From contig JAZGUH010000075.1 of NCBI GenBank assembly GCA_037893225.1, positions 1,488,001 to 1,552,000 on the forward strand: a stretch of 64,000 nt of DNA, read 5' to 3'. The notes under the pieces are model-generated. The model worked only from the letters and a program-made list of their open reading frames with translations. It was not told the origin of the DNA and did no database searches. The position numbers and the translations under genes are program-made. The number at the start of each line of letters is the position of its first letter. Position 1 is the first letter of the stretch. Shown piece after piece: positions 61,901 to 64,000 of the stretch. The DNA is from Hippasteria phrygiana (Eukaryota > Echinodermata > Asteroidea > Valvatida > Goniasteridae).

Positions 61901-63132
61901 ATGTGACCCGCTCTGGAAAAAGGTATATTATGTCACAAAATATGAAAAATTTGTTTTATGTTTGTTTGGAAAGCCTGCAATGTAAGCTTTCATTTGGTAC
62001 ATGATAGAGTTTCAAAGCCCTTTCTGTTCTGGAGATATCGCATTTTTGCATATTAATTAGTTCTATGGAGTTCAAATTGCACAACAGAGAAAACAGGCTT
62101 TGAAATAGCTAGTTCTAATACAATGCAATGGAACAATGCACTCTAAAAAGGTAATTTGTTTTCACTTTATTCACTGAAATCAACATTGTTGTGCACCAAA
62201 CCTGAAACTTTAGATATTTAAGATGTCATTTAAGACAAAAAACAAAAAATGAATTTTGACGAAAAATTTTACCCTCTCAACGCTGAAAGGGCCATTACAC
62301 GTAAATGCATAGCGCAACTTATATCACCTTTTTCTGGAGCGGGTCACATATAGTCTTATTTTTTTAGGGCTGTTCATTTTCGAATAATTTAGTTTTCGAT
62401 TAATCTAGTTTTCGATTATTCAAAACTGGATTTGACATTTGTTTGCATGCGCCCGTTGTATCAAGATCATTACGGGTACGTAACGTTCTGATAAGAAACC
62501 AAACTCCAGCCTGTGTTTTTGCAAAAATGTTTTTTTTTGCAAGTGTCAATAGTTGTTTACGGACGGGAACAAAAACCTCTGGCCCAAAAAAATCACCTTA
62601 AACAAAAATGCGGCATTTGACACTGCTAAGCTCCGTAACTTTTCTACTAAAATAGCATCAGAGTCATTTCTGTACGTGCATGTATATTTTGTTTATATAT
62701 TCAAAGTGGCAAAAAGGTATTCGAATATTCGGTTGACGATCGAATATTCGGTATGTTTGGGTCAGCCCTAAGGGATCACGCCCCCAACTTTACGATACAA
62801 TCTGGGAAGCAGCACTGTGGGGAACACTCAATGAGAATACGACTCTTTAACTATAATAACATCAAACACCCTTGTTTTTGTTGTTGTTGTTGTTGTTGTT
62901 GGTTTTTGTTGTTGGTTTTTTTTGGAGGGTGGTTGTTTGTTTGTTTTGTTTTGTTTTTCACTCTAATAATTGATTATTAGTAAGTTTCCTTTGTGGTTTA
63001 TTTGACAATAATTATTTCGTTCCAGATTGGTGGTTTGGGTAAGATCAAGCCCAATACAATCATCATGGGATTCCTTGGCAGATGGAAGACGGAGAAAGCG
63101 CAGAACGTTCATGACTACGTCGGCATCATCCA
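24190..63132 (+). CDS. slc12a2: Na-(K-)Cl cotransporter, SLC12 family NKCC/NCC clade; 17 exons placed, 3' end outside the window
   Basis: An electroneutral cation-chloride cotransporter of the plasma membrane that moves Na+, K+ and Cl- inward (NKCC) or Na+ and Cl- (NCC). The exons at 24190, 27589, 30024, 31941, 33498, 34687, 39334, 41279, 44660, 45971, 46572, 48081, 49375, 52060, 57292, 61686 and 63026 all have GT-AG borders and consistent phase, giving 803 codons plus 2 nt. The N-terminus has an RFHV (residues 74-77) SPAK/OSR1 docking motif and the phospho-regulatory HTFGHT block (121-126). The membrane core includes the clade hallmark [19 protein letters not shown]. The tail begins with the expected cytoplasmic sequence. 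Family members run about 1,000-1,200 residues, so several exons lie beyond 64000. NKCC-like is favoured over NCC, but the K+-dependence cannot be read reliably here. The symbol marks the clade rather than proven orthology. Confidence 0.93.
24876..25100. repeat. Fragment of a TIR element (relative of 34918-35419)
   Basis: Ttaaaggtagtac, then an aataattcag-type block and 'gaaaagtaaa' are shared, in inverse order, with the right half of 34918-35419. Both carry a short palindrome built on 'ccaaygatt'. Only one terminus is clear here. Confidence 0.5.
25669..27312 (+). pseudogene. Non-LTR retrotransposon (LINE) reverse transcriptase, degraded
   Basis: Successive frames on the + strand read an RT domain: [16 protein letters not shown], then (after a shift near 25890) [11 protein letters not shown] and [18 protein letters not shown] with [10 protein letters not shown], then (shift near 26150) [18 protein letters not shown] follows at 26335-26337, then [20 protein letters not shown] and the catalytic RYADD at about 26470. 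Later stops break the thumb. The 3' end has the usual LINE tail [10 protein letters not shown] (near 27205-27240) and stops near 27312. The 5' endonuclease region is missing. Sequence style is Jockey/CR1-like, without a firm clade. It lies sense-oriented in the first cotransporter intron. Confidence 0.85.
27313..27520. repeat. G/C-run repeat fragment
   Basis: G-runs (27427-27472) directly followed by C-runs (27483-27502) can pair, and the segment ends 'ccgccgccagtga'. This resembles the termini of small poly-G/C inverted elements such as 58034-58200. Reading frames here are low complexity. Confidence 0.4.
27589..27714 (+). CDS. slc12a2: slc12a2-like exon 2: end of N-terminus, start of TM1
   Basis: 42 codons, phase 0 at both ends; acceptor tcttttccag, donor ttttg|gtaagt. 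Encodes a linker with Ala/Thr/Ser and [12 protein letters not shown] at the mouth of the first membrane segment. Confidence 0.92.
27715..28924. other. Intron 2, left part: no gene
   Basis: Only simple sequence is visible: a (catgta)n run at about 28499-28530, a G-run near 28815-28827 and a long C-run near 28878-28905. No element boundaries could be set. Confidence 0.5.
28925..29294. mobile_element. TTAA-flanked element with aatcctccaaaatcctc repeats
   Basis: Ttaaccctaac (28925) and gttagggttaa (ending 29294) are inverted termini flanked by TTAA, the piggyBac-type target. The interior repeats 'aatcctccaaaatcctc' in one orientation and its complement near the right end. Related copies: 60814-61053 and, inverted, 63168-63514. 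Confidence 0.7.
29295..30023. other. Intron 2, right part: nothing recognised
   Basis: A-run and G-runs near 29293-29375, otherwise AT-rich unique-looking DNA up to exon 3. Confidence 0.4.
30024..30099 (+). CDS. slc12a2: slc12a2-like exon 3: TM1
   Basis: 76 bp, acceptor tttcactacag, donor aatag|gtatgt. Encodes [20 protein letters not shown], the conserved first transmembrane segment whose unwound middle helps bind ions in this family. Confidence 0.95.
30190..30306. repeat. Hairpin-forming inverted repeat
   Basis: Arms of about 47 bp (30192-30238 and 30257-30304) are near-complementary, both with 'ttttgcataaa' and 'aaggagtga' in opposite orientation, separated by an 18-bp loop. It lies 90 bp after exon 3. 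Confidence 0.8.
30525..30799. mobile_element. TIR element gggcccaatttcatagcgctgctta
   Basis: The left terminus at 30525 and the right terminus (taagcagcgctatgaaattgggccc, ending 30799) are exact inverted repeats of about 24 bp. The interior has 'gctaatg'/'agcaaa' blocks and no coding sequence. A related but diverged element spans 60596-61075. Confidence 0.85.
31230..31765. repeat. 61-bp minisatellite
   Basis: The block accacccctgtgtgtcccca recurs at about 31280, 31341, 31402 and 31463, then with small insertions to 31765. The unit also holds 'gcacagtccaacacccagta'. Long overlapping frames on the minus strand come from this repeat. Confidence 0.88.
31941..32036 (+). CDS. slc12a2: slc12a2-like exon 4: TM2
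   Basis: 96 bp, phase 1 to 1, acceptor tactccttag, donor aagggg|gtaagc. Encodes the second membrane segment ([20 protein letters not shown]) and [11 protein letters not shown]. In vertebrate NKCC1/2 this exon region differs between variants and tunes ion affinity. Confidence 0.94.
32788..33018 (+). repeat. Interspersed repeat family R1, copy 1
   Basis: Shares in order 'ggtggaagt', 'cctgggtctata', 'gaaaatttgg', 'aaaaccrtaagggt' and 'gagtggcttttagccttgt' with 40328-40555 (+) and, inverted and shorter, with 46168-46335. A dispersed non-coding repeat of unknown class; a simple (atta)n run follows at 33029-33079. Confidence 0.75.
33029..33079. repeat. Simple repeat (attaatta)n
   Basis: A four-base taat/atta run of about 50 bp at the 3' side of the R1 copy, which may mark the repeat's tail. 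Confidence 0.9.
33498..33637 (+). CDS. slc12a2: slc12a2-like exon 5: TM3
   Basis: 140 bp, phase 1 to 0, acceptor ttctcttgcag, donor ctggtg|gtaggt. Encodes [20 protein letters not shown] and the membrane segment [19 protein letters not shown], including the Tyr/Ser-rich loop typical of the family. Confidence 0.95.
34315..34562 (-). repeat. tRNA-derived SINE, minus strand
   Basis: The reverse complement begins ggaagtgccgtggcctagtg, with an A-box-like 'tggcctagtggtt' and a B-box-like 'ggttgtgggtta'. It is followed by a ~180-bp body that ends near 'ccactcgaggtgtgggc'. Pol III-type SINE by structure. Confidence 0.6.
34687..34797 (+). CDS. slc12a2: slc12a2-like exon 6: TM4
   Basis: 37 codons, acceptor accgtctag, donor gctagg|gtgagt. 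[18 protein letters not shown] loop is followed by the membrane segment [19 protein letters not shown]. Confidence 0.93.
34918..35419. mobile_element. TIR element with nested palindromes
   Basis: The left terminus ttaaaggcagtgtacatgat (34918) is matched by the inverse atcgtgtacactacctttaa (ending 35419). Inside are a long inverted pair (gatagcctttagtcaaggcg near 35091 with its complement ending near 35216) and a perfect 34-bp palindrome centred near 35243 (tttccaacgatttccag and complement). Confidence 0.75.
35890..36104. mobile_element. hAT-type mini-transposon, 8-bp TSD ttaaaaac
   Basis: Perfect 19-bp termini cagggctgtagtcgagtcc and their complement (ending 36104), flanked by exact 8-bp duplications ttaaaaac (35882-35889 and 36105-36112). 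The interior contains 'gcaagtccctgcaagtcc' on the left and 'gaaaggacttgtg' on the right. An expanded sibling is at 60130-60566. Confidence 0.92.
36184..37400. mobile_element. hAT-like element with gatttaaatc subterminal motifs
   Basis: Ccagggttg (36184) and caaccctgg (ending 37400) are inverted. Cgacaa directly borders both ends (36178-36183 and 37401-37406). Subterminal 'gatttaaat' blocks crowd both sides. It is nested in the PIF/Harbinger-like element and itself hosts 36460-36711. Confidence 0.65.
36460..36711. mobile_element. Small TIR element with gcgcctatcaat ends and inner G/C runs
   Basis: Atgcgcctatcaat near the left and attgataggcgcat near the right are inverted. Ctcaatg flanks both sides (36453-36459 and 36712-36718). 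The interior repeats 'gaggtggggat' and its complement. One terminus of the same family occurs near 58600. Confidence 0.6.
38203..38346. repeat. Foldback with ggaggaaatgcaaaat ends
   Basis: Ggaggaaatgcaaaat at 38203 and attttgcatttcctcc ending 38346 are exact complements; inner 'ggtacctcaaggtt'-type blocks are also inverted. Confidence 0.7.
38430..38578 (-). repeat. tRNA-derived SINE fragment, minus strand
   Basis: On the minus strand 'gtacttgggttcgaacccca' contains a good B-box (ggttcgaac), followed by a 'gtgttttggaaagacact' body as in related SINEs. The A-box end is weak. Confidence 0.5.
39334..39445 (+). CDS. slc12a2: slc12a2-like exon 7: TM5
   Basis: 112 bp, phase 0 to 1, acceptor atttcatcag, donor acagag|gtaggc. 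Encodes [20 protein letters not shown] and a [16 protein letters not shown] loop. Confidence 0.94.
40130..40235 (-). repeat. Possible tRNA-related SINE fragment, minus strand
   Basis: On the minus strand 'tggctccgtggtctagtgta' resembles an A-box region and 'gattgtgagtttgagcct' a degenerate B-box. Weak. Confidence 0.35.
40328..40555 (+). repeat. Interspersed repeat family R1, copy 2
   Basis: Collinear with 32788-33018 (shared 'cctgggtctata', 'tctgaaaatttgg', 'aaaaccgtaagggtt', 'gagtggcttttagccttgt'). Confidence 0.75.
41279..41406 (+). CDS. slc12a2: slc12a2-like exon 8: TM6 with the clade signature
   Basis: 128 bp, phase 1 to 0, acceptor tcttcccacag, donor ctcaaa|gtaagt. Encodes [20 protein letters not shown] followed by ISGDLK, the sequence hallmark of Na-coupled SLC12 transporters. 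Confidence 0.97.
41868..42165. repeat. 16-bp minisatellite
   Basis: Unit aggtcacagtggatag repeated about 18 times with few changes (the first units have 'tgtatag' in place of 'tggatag'). Confidence 0.95.
42180..42640 (-). mobile_element. Element family R2, inverted copy, with nested insertion
   Basis: Inverted relative to 47716-47928 and 61344-61540: shares, as complements, 'gccgcggt', 'agaccaccttgccggtt', 'cgtttggctgcacaa' and a terminal 'aacagccagac'. It is interrupted by the TTAA element 42416-42512. No coding sequence. Confidence 0.6.
42416..42512. mobile_element. TTAA-type mini-element
   Basis: Begins ttaaccctccctctctcagg and ends with an inverse 'ggagggttcaa'. The left half is the complement of the right half of 44459-44593. 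Confidence 0.5.
42990..43675. mobile_element. TIR element with aagccctgtctgcactggactt ends
   Basis: The left end near 42990 and the inverse aagtccagtgcggacatggctt (ending about 43675) match. Subterminal 'ggtaaaacttaccgagacgatg' and 'catcgtctcggtaaaacctt' are also inverted. Several internal copies of 'agtccagtgcggaca' show subterminal amplification. Confidence 0.75.
43928..44442. mobile_element. hAT-type element H1, perfect 8-bp TSD taaataat
   Basis: Starts tagggctgtc and ends aacagcccta; the direct repeat taaataat lies at 43920-43927 and 44443-44450. The interior has many 'cgaatattcg' motifs near the ends. Same family as 49736-50185, 57863-59893 and 62365-62770. Confidence 0.92.
44459..44593. 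mobile_element. TTAA-flanked mini-element
   Basis: Ttaaccctcctatcg to gagggagggttaa, with TTAA at both ends; 135 bp. It shares 'ttggctccattttggccctgag' with the nested piece at 42416-42512 in opposite orientation. Confidence 0.65.
44660..44860 (+). CDS. slc12a2: slc12a2-like exon 9: TM7 and extracellular loop
   Basis: 67 codons, acceptor ttttgtcaacag, donor ttctcc|gtaagt. Begins [18 protein letters not shown], then a loop with two N-glycosylation sequons (NFTS and NNFS) and paired Cys (SACVDGVDC), as expected for the large outer loop. Confidence 0.95.
45298..45970 (+). repeat. Decayed tandem copies of the exon-10 acceptor region
   Basis: Sequences like the first ~50 bp of exon 10 (gtagcaagccttatatcagg) occur upstream at about 45298, 45767 and 45868, with 103 bp between the last copy and the real exon start at 45971. 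Each is followed by 'ctagctggtttct'-like DNA and a 'gattgtcaaaatcattgttt'-like spacer. The first copy is split by an insertion at about 45350-45700. The copies lack an intact frame or acceptor. Confidence 0.8.
45350..45705. mobile_element. Insertion within the first duplicated exon-10 copy
   Basis: The tandem unit is interrupted after 'gtgtctacagcccttgtg' and resumes at 'ccttgtgtctatgctatccc'. A ccttgtg repeat lies on both sides and may be a target duplication. The insert carries 'cactagccc' and 'gggctagt' blocks in inverse orientation. Confidence 0.5.
45971..46078 (+). CDS. slc12a2: slc12a2-like exon 10: TM8
   Basis: 36 codons, acceptor ctacccacag, donor tttcag|gtacgc. Encodes [20 protein letters not shown] and [16 protein letters not shown]. 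The first ~50 bp of this exon and its acceptor are the last copy of a decayed tandem array in the preceding intron (45298-45970). Confidence 0.95.
46168..46335 (-). repeat. Interspersed repeat family R1, copy 3 (inverted)
   Basis: Contains, as complements, 'gagtggcttttagg', 'gatcagaggtgg', 'gaaaattggg' and 'gaccagacctataga', matching the other two copies in reverse order. Confidence 0.6.
46572..46695 (+). CDS. slc12a2: slc12a2-like exon 11: TM9
   Basis: 124 bp, phase 0 to 1, acceptor gtgtatgtgaag (purine-rich, unusual), donor caattg|gtaaga. Encodes [19 protein letters not shown] and the membrane segment [15 protein letters not shown]. Confidence 0.93.
46728..47209. repeat. Large hairpin, arms of about 230 bp, in intron 11
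   Basis: 46728-46953 and 46968-47209 are complements nearly throughout. Shared blocks include ttaaagatgatgtt, gagagaagtttgggtcattt, ttttatgtagattctgtatt, gccatttgtctaaaagtcgt and aattctgatgtcata. The loop is near 46954-46967. It begins only ~32 bp after the exon 11 donor. Confidence 0.9.
47417..47706. mobile_element. piggyBac-type mini-element (TTAA) with an internal 67-bp duplication
   Basis: Termini ttaaccccttgagtacgg and ccgtacgcaaggggttaa are inverted and bordered by TTAA. Inside, 'ggattgaaactgcacaaaca' plus 'gcggccaatgg' occurs twice about 67 bp apart. Confidence 0.8.
47716..47928 (+). mobile_element. Element family R2, copy with TTAA ends
   Basis: Starts ttaacccggatgactg and ends gaaaggattaa. 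It shares 'agaccaccttgccggtt' and 'cttggctgcacaagccc' with 61344-61540 and, inverted, with 42180-42640. The 'cgcttggctg' block is doubled. It lies 10 bp from the neighbouring TTAA element. Confidence 0.7.
48081..48182 (+). CDS. slc12a2: slc12a2-like exon 12: TM10
   Basis: 102 bp, phase 1 to 1, acceptor tttctatgtag, donor tcaccag|gtaaga. Encodes [20 protein letters not shown] and [14 protein letters not shown]; the Tyr/Ser-rich segment is part of the conserved transport core. Confidence 0.95.
48183..49074. other. Intron 12, left part: no gene
   Basis: A- and T-runs, 'gggtgggtgggcc' and 'ggtgggtgggtaaa' blocks with 'acattgaaaatt'-type sequence suggest a decayed inverted pair around 48300-48380 and 48680-48760. 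Nothing firm. Confidence 0.4.
49075..49318 (-). repeat. tRNA-derived SINE, minus strand
   Basis: The reverse complement begins tggtctagtggttaggattt (A-box) with 'ggggttcgaatcc' (B-box). The body contains the complement of 'gcccaaggacacaac', of 'gacgggatgctagtccatcg' and a 3' end near 'ggccggcg'. Structure and these blocks are typical of tRNA SINEs in marine invertebrates. Confidence 0.8.
49375..49530 (+). CDS. slc12a2: slc12a2-like exon 13: TM11-TM12
   Basis: 156 bp, phase 1 to 1, acceptor cgttgaactag, donor aagccag|gtaatt. Encodes [20 protein letters not shown], two hydrophobic segments, and a TYVHNTKP cytoplasmic exit. Confidence 0.95.
49736..50185. mobile_element. hAT-type element H1, perfect 8-bp TSD tgtccagc
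   Basis: Starts tagggctgtcccgaatat, ends gaacagcccta; tgtccagc at 49728-49735 and 50186-50193. Collinear with 43928-44442 but with its own target duplication. The open frames inside are not conserved genes. Confidence 0.93.
50194..51434. other. Intron 13 middle: nothing recognised
   Basis: GC-richer patch at 50840-51220 with 'cgcacc'/'gcgcatgc' steps. No element ends or conserved frames were found. Confidence 0.4.
51435..51640 (+). pseudogene. LINE reverse transcriptase 3' tail fragment
   Basis: The + frame reads [20 protein letters not shown] followed by [18 protein letters not shown], the pattern found at the very C-terminus of Jockey/CR1-type LINE ORF2 (R..F..SF.P..V.LWNSLP...SL..FK..L). 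No other part of the RT is nearby, so this is a short remnant. A T-run at 51808-51829 lies downstream. Confidence 0.55.
52060..52159 (+). CDS. slc12a2: slc12a2-like exon 14: start of cytoplasmic C-terminus
   Basis: 100 bp, phase 1 to 2, acceptor ttgtgtttgcag, donor cattcag|gtaatt. Encodes [20 protein letters not shown] and QIPSHVKTF, the first part of the conserved C-terminal domain. Confidence 0.93.
52425..52525. repeat. Short agaccgagacc repeat
   Basis: Repeated and inverted 'gagactgagac'/'gtctcgagac' blocks make a compact imperfect palindrome of about 100 bp. Confidence 0.5.
52660..52907. repeat. 17-bp minisatellite
   Basis: Unit gggggagttagcgctct repeated about 13 times almost without change; it starts and ends in diverged units ('gctctaggggactta', 'agcgctctcactcaa'). 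Confidence 0.95.
52957..53092. repeat. Penelope-like terminal repeat, left copy
   Basis: 136 bp beginning atcaaaaaattagctggcct, identical to 56250-56385. Confidence 0.93.
53320..55422 (-). CDS. Penelope-like reverse transcriptase with GIY-YIG endonuclease (open frame)
   Basis: The frame is open for about 700 codons (listed start is GTG; it may be entered from upstream). RT motifs in order: [55 protein letters not shown] (catalytic Asp), [18 protein letters not shown], the catalytic YIDDVF, and [16 protein letters not shown]. The C-terminus has a Cys/His cluster ([11 protein letters not shown]) and a GIY-YIG nuclease ([10 protein letters not shown]...LKKRFYGH), ending [10 protein letters not shown]. 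Telomerase-related RT plus GIY-YIG is diagnostic of Penelope-like elements. With an intact frame and identical terminal repeats it may have been active recently. Confidence 0.93.
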   Translation of the reverse strand: MNQVELSQDLTEYYRRIRLREFFLDSDRCDTEPFRVKSTWVPPKNRVPALETYVQVVSSQVTNPDNFVHRTHDNLCREERLALNALRSRTDIIIKPADKGSAVVIMDRHQYIDEAHRQLNNHTNYICLDSDPTGTFSQEIQQVPDDMRSRDQLSKKAHKFLSPSDCRTARFYLLPKIHKAGNPGRPIVSVNGSPTERISLFIDSFLKPLVPQMPSYIHDTPDFLRKLDGIKNKIPSTAIIGTFDVSSLYTNIPHEEGIRACSSSLAKAGHTTPPISDIGTLMRLVLTKNNFSFLGKHYLQVHGTAMGTRMAPSFACLFMGDLEERMLASAPCRPWVWWRYIDDVFFIWTSDQDSLETFINHINSFHRTIKFTSEYSVHQTNFLDVTIRKEDNSVTTDLYSKPTDTHQYLHSSSCHPRHCKTGIAFSQALRLRRICSNNSDFSHHVQVLKNNLVARGHSSRQVQRAIARAKSITRDFALKKKTPSTNADPKIPLVTTFHPSLPPLRKITNDNHHILHTSDRLARAAPDNPILAYRRPRNLRDLIVRAEVPTLAASPPIQHGTFKCDSRCVVCQTHMQESDSFSGHSSGTTHRTNGNITCNTSNVIYLISCRVCGIQYVGETKNTLKKRFYGHRSTVNTKKIDTPVGHHFNLPNHSISDMILQGIESLFHRKDSVRLSREKVWMKRLRTIQPHGLNIQEGND
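55445..56041 (-). CDS. Penelope-like N-terminal region, separate frame
   Basis: A minus-strand frame of up to 198 codons directly precedes the RT frame and stops at 55445-55447. It encodes [18 protein letters not shown], a long helical part ([20 protein letters not shown]) and a basic [13 protein letters not shown] tail. The RT frame is open upstream past this stop in the neighbouring frame. A one-base shift or an overlap therefore separates what is one polyprotein in many Penelope-like elements. Confidence 0.65.
   Translation of the reverse strand: MCTNHIIFSFSTGMDNSVCTFQQLRKAREKALRYSYHQDNYNFFSLSRFIPTGLQLSTSPCLGTLSPPLQRRWNQILHGTSIKLINVLSQQCQTTLQNLHQNIAHLDSELRSSCSDTRYMYSKFHDEIDKSVSNLDSVLLNRRNKKIGGLLTKQHQRRQRRFRRPRPQSTPPPPSNTVVNLSSSSISDAEHKPSLKGS
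56250..56385. repeat. Penelope-like terminal repeat, right copy
   Basis: Identical in all 136 positions to 52957-53092, by my reading. Confidence 0.93.
56403..56715 (+). repeat. tRNA-derived SINE, plus strand
   Basis: The head has an A-box (tggcctcgtggcttagtg) and a B-box (gggttcgagacc), then 'gtgtgtccttgagccaggca', 'ctccacccaggagtaaatgg' and a 3' part ending near 'gtattaatattgtaagcac'. Same broad family as 49075-49318. Confidence 0.82.
56716..57291. other. Intron 14 end: no gene
   Basis: Contains a (tta)n microsatellite at about 57157-57200 and AT-rich DNA up to the exon 15 acceptor; 'gaactggtt'/'aaccagttcg' at 56730 and 57139 are inverted, suggesting a ~420-bp TIR element. Confidence 0.45.
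57292..57403 (+). CDS. slc12a2: slc12a2-like exon 15: C-terminal domain
   Basis: 112 bp, phase 2 to 0, acceptor tttttttgcacag, donor cttatt|gtaagt. Encodes [20 protein letters not shown] and [17 protein letters not shown], a conserved Rossmann-like beta-alpha unit of the SLC12 tail. Confidence 0.94.
57863..59893. mobile_element. hAT-type element H1, 2-kb member, perfect 8-bp TSD aaaatcac
   Basis: Starts tagggctgagtcaaaccg and ends ggcacagcccta; aaaatcac at 57855-57862 and 59894-59901. Subterminal 'cgaatattcgaatattcg' runs lie at both sides. The 1.9-kb interior holds a nested small element (58034-58200) and no recognisable transposase frame. Confidence 0.9.
58034..58200. mobile_element. Small TIR element cagtggcggatct
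   Basis: Cagtggcggatctacggggg at the left and cctagatccgcccctg at the right are inverted. G-, C- and A-runs and two 'aaacccccccccttgggy' blocks lie inside; 167 bp. Confidence 0.8.
60130..60566. mobile_element. hAT-type mini-transposon, expanded sibling of 35890-36104
   Basis: Termini cagggatgtagtcgagtcc and ggacctgactacaactctg (ending 60566) are inverted with mismatches; flanks tttataag/tttattag agree at 7 of 8 positions. The left arm is a 21-bp tandem (caagtccatcacaagtccct, about 8 copies, 60150-60300). The right arm is a 12-bp tandem (gaaaggacttgt, about 12 copies, 60402-60548). The two arrays are partly complementary. Confidence 0.85.
60596..61075. mobile_element. TIR element (cagggccgatttcatggag), with nested TTAA element
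   Basis: The left end at 60596 and the inverse ctccatgaaattggaccc (ending 61075) define it. The interior has 'tcttacctgat', 'cattttcatgtga' and 'tgcttagca' blocks; a TTAA element sits at 60814-61053. Confidence 0.65.
60814..61053. mobile_element. aatcctccaaaatcctc element, second copy
   Basis: Ttaaccctaacccc at the left, gggttagggttta at the right, with many 'atcctccaaaatcctcc' blocks and one complement near the right end. Related to 28925-29294. Confidence 0.65.
61344..61540 (+). mobile_element. Element family R2, third copy
   Basis: Contains 'gccgcagttttaaacagacc', 'accaccttgccggttgt', 'cgtttggctgcacaaact' and 'taataacagccagac' in the same order as 47716-47928. Confidence 0.65.
61686..61820 (+). 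CDS. slc12a2: slc12a2-like exon 16: C-terminal domain
   Basis: 45 codons, acceptor ttgtctctgtag, donor atgcag|gtaaga. A charged helix ([19 protein letters not shown]) is followed by [19 protein letters not shown]. Confidence 0.92.
61900..62350. mobile_element. TIR element tatgtgacccgctc
   Basis: Tatgtgacccgctctggaaa (61900) and ttctggagcgggtcacata (ending 62350) are inverted for about 25 bp. The interior is AT-rich and non-coding. Confidence 0.8.
62365..62770. mobile_element. hAT-type element H1, inverted copy without a clear TSD
   Basis: Begins tagggctgttcattttcg and ends tcagccctaa, matching 49736-50185 in reverse. Flanks do not agree, so one end may be eroded. Confidence 0.7.
62771..63025. 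other. Intron 16 end with gttgtt and gtttt runs
   Basis: A (gtt)n-rich stretch at about 62874-62960, then AT-rich DNA to the exon 17 acceptor. No gene seen. Confidence 0.6.
63026..63132 (+). CDS. slc12a2: slc12a2-like exon 17: C-terminal domain, last exon in the window
   Basis: 107 bp, phase 0 to 2, acceptor atttcgttccag, donor catcca|gtgagt. Encodes [19 protein letters not shown] and HDYVGIIQ. The next exon is beyond 64000. Confidence 0.93.
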
Positions 63133-63167
63133 GTGAGTATTCAACTTTCTTCCTGGCCAGGGTTTCA

Positions 63168-63514
63168 TTAACCCTAACCTTCCCAAATCCTCCAAAATCC
63201 TCTTGGCGAAATGGAGGAACTTGGAGGATTGAGGGTCTTTGGAAGTTGAAGCATCGGAGGATTTTGCAGGATTGAGGGCATATGAGGATTTTTACATCTG
63301 TAGGAAAAATGGAGGATCCAGGTCATCAGGCCCAATCTGGTGCTGGATGATTTCGGAGTATTAAGGTTACTGGGGTGTTTATCCAAAACCCACTGGAGGA
63401 TTTTGCAGGATTCAGGCAGTGGTCCCCAGTAACAACATTCGAGGATTTTTGAATCCGAGGATATTGGAGGATTCAGGTTACATGTAGGAAAATGATGTAG
63501 GGAGTTAGGGTTAA
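63168..63514. mobile_element. aatcctcc element, inverted copy, TTAA-flanked
   Basis: Ttaaccctaacc (63168) and agttagggttaa (ending 63514) with TTAA at both ends. The interior is the complement orientation of 28925-29294 ('ggaggattttgcaggattga', 'aaaatgatgtagggag'). Confidence 0.75.
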
Positions 63515-63588
63515 TTAATGATTAAAAACTGCCTGTCTACTCCCAGCATAGAAAAATGATGTTGGGGATTTTTTAAACGAGGCCCCCA

Positions 63589-64000
63589 TTAAGGATGACA
63601 TCTCATTAAACAGGTGGTGTTATTTGTGCTACCGCTGGTTTTTTCGAGCTACTGGTATTCTCCACATATGATGACCTGATGGGGGCTCCCATTAGGGAAG
63701 ACATCTCATTAAACAGGTGGTATTATTTGTGGTACCGCTGGTTCTTTGAGCTACTGGTATCCTCCACATATGATGACCTGATGGGGGCTCCCATTAGGGA
63801 AGACATCTCATTAAACAGGTGGTATTATTTGTGGTACCGCTGGTTCTTTGAGCTACTGGTATCCTCCACATATGATGACCTGATGGGGGCTCCCATTAGG
63901 GAGGACATCTCATTAAACAGGTGGTGTTATTTGTGGTACCGCTGGTTCTTTGAGCTACTGGTATCCTCCACATATGATGACCTGATGGGGGCTCCCATTA
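63589..64000. repeat. 102-bp tandem repeat running off the right edge
   Basis: The block attagggaagacatctcatt (first copy 'attaagg') starts at 63589, 63691, 63793 and 63895. Units after the first are nearly identical. The period is a multiple of three and one + frame is open from about 63680 to the end of the window. There is no splice or family evidence that it is coding. Confidence 0.9.

Overview
This is animal nuclear DNA. Genes have GT-AG introns, and the intergenic and intronic DNA is dense in TIR mini-transposons, tRNA-derived SINEs, LINE pieces, minisatellites, poly-G/C runs and acatgt runs. The interspersed repeats (inverted gggcccaatttcat elements, tgacccgctc elements, SINEs carrying a 'gcccaaggacacaac' block) remind me of marine invertebrate deuterostomes, most likely an echinoderm. 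That taxon call is from memory and is not proven here.

Layout. Positions 1-615 hold a 125-bp dimeric satellite. 1017-3504 is a possible two-exon host gene ending in a long Pro/Gln-rich exon with a 21-bp coding repeat. About 5.0-21.1 kb is a decayed nest of endogenous DNA virus sequence of the Polinton-like (Maverick-type) kind. It contains two diverged major capsid protein genes, a packaging-type ATPase, two retroviral-type integrase genes, two copies of a small membrane protein gene, a conserved putative minor structural protein, and a run of small coiled-coil/membrane proteins. One of the last reads carries PPxY and PSAP motifs. No protein-primed DNA polymerase or protease is visible. The viral block is broken by frameshifts, by a 1,500-bp insertion in the first capsid gene (6861-8360), and by a ~5.4-kb THAP-domain (P-element-like) transposon at about 12425-17831, itself filled by a foldback element and a ~265-bp tandem array.

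From 24190 to the right edge runs one host gene on the + strand: a sodium-(potassium-)chloride cotransporter of the SLC12 (NKCC/NCC) clade. I could place 17 exons (803 codons plus 2 nt) with consistent phase at every junction. They run from the N-terminal kinase-docking and phospho-regulatory region through twelve predicted membrane segments into the cytoplasmic C-terminus. The gene continues past 64000.

The introns hold a 5'-damaged LINE RT (25669-27312), a LINE 3' tail (51435-51640), a young Penelope-like element with identical 136-bp terminal repeats (52957-56385), hAT-type elements with perfect 8-bp target duplications, a PIF/Harbinger-like element with a 3-bp duplication and three elements nested in it, TTAA-flanked elements, SINEs and minisatellites. 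Two features touch the cotransporter exons directly: tandem decayed copies of the start of exon 10 lie in the intron before it, and a ~230-bp-arm hairpin sits just after exon 11.
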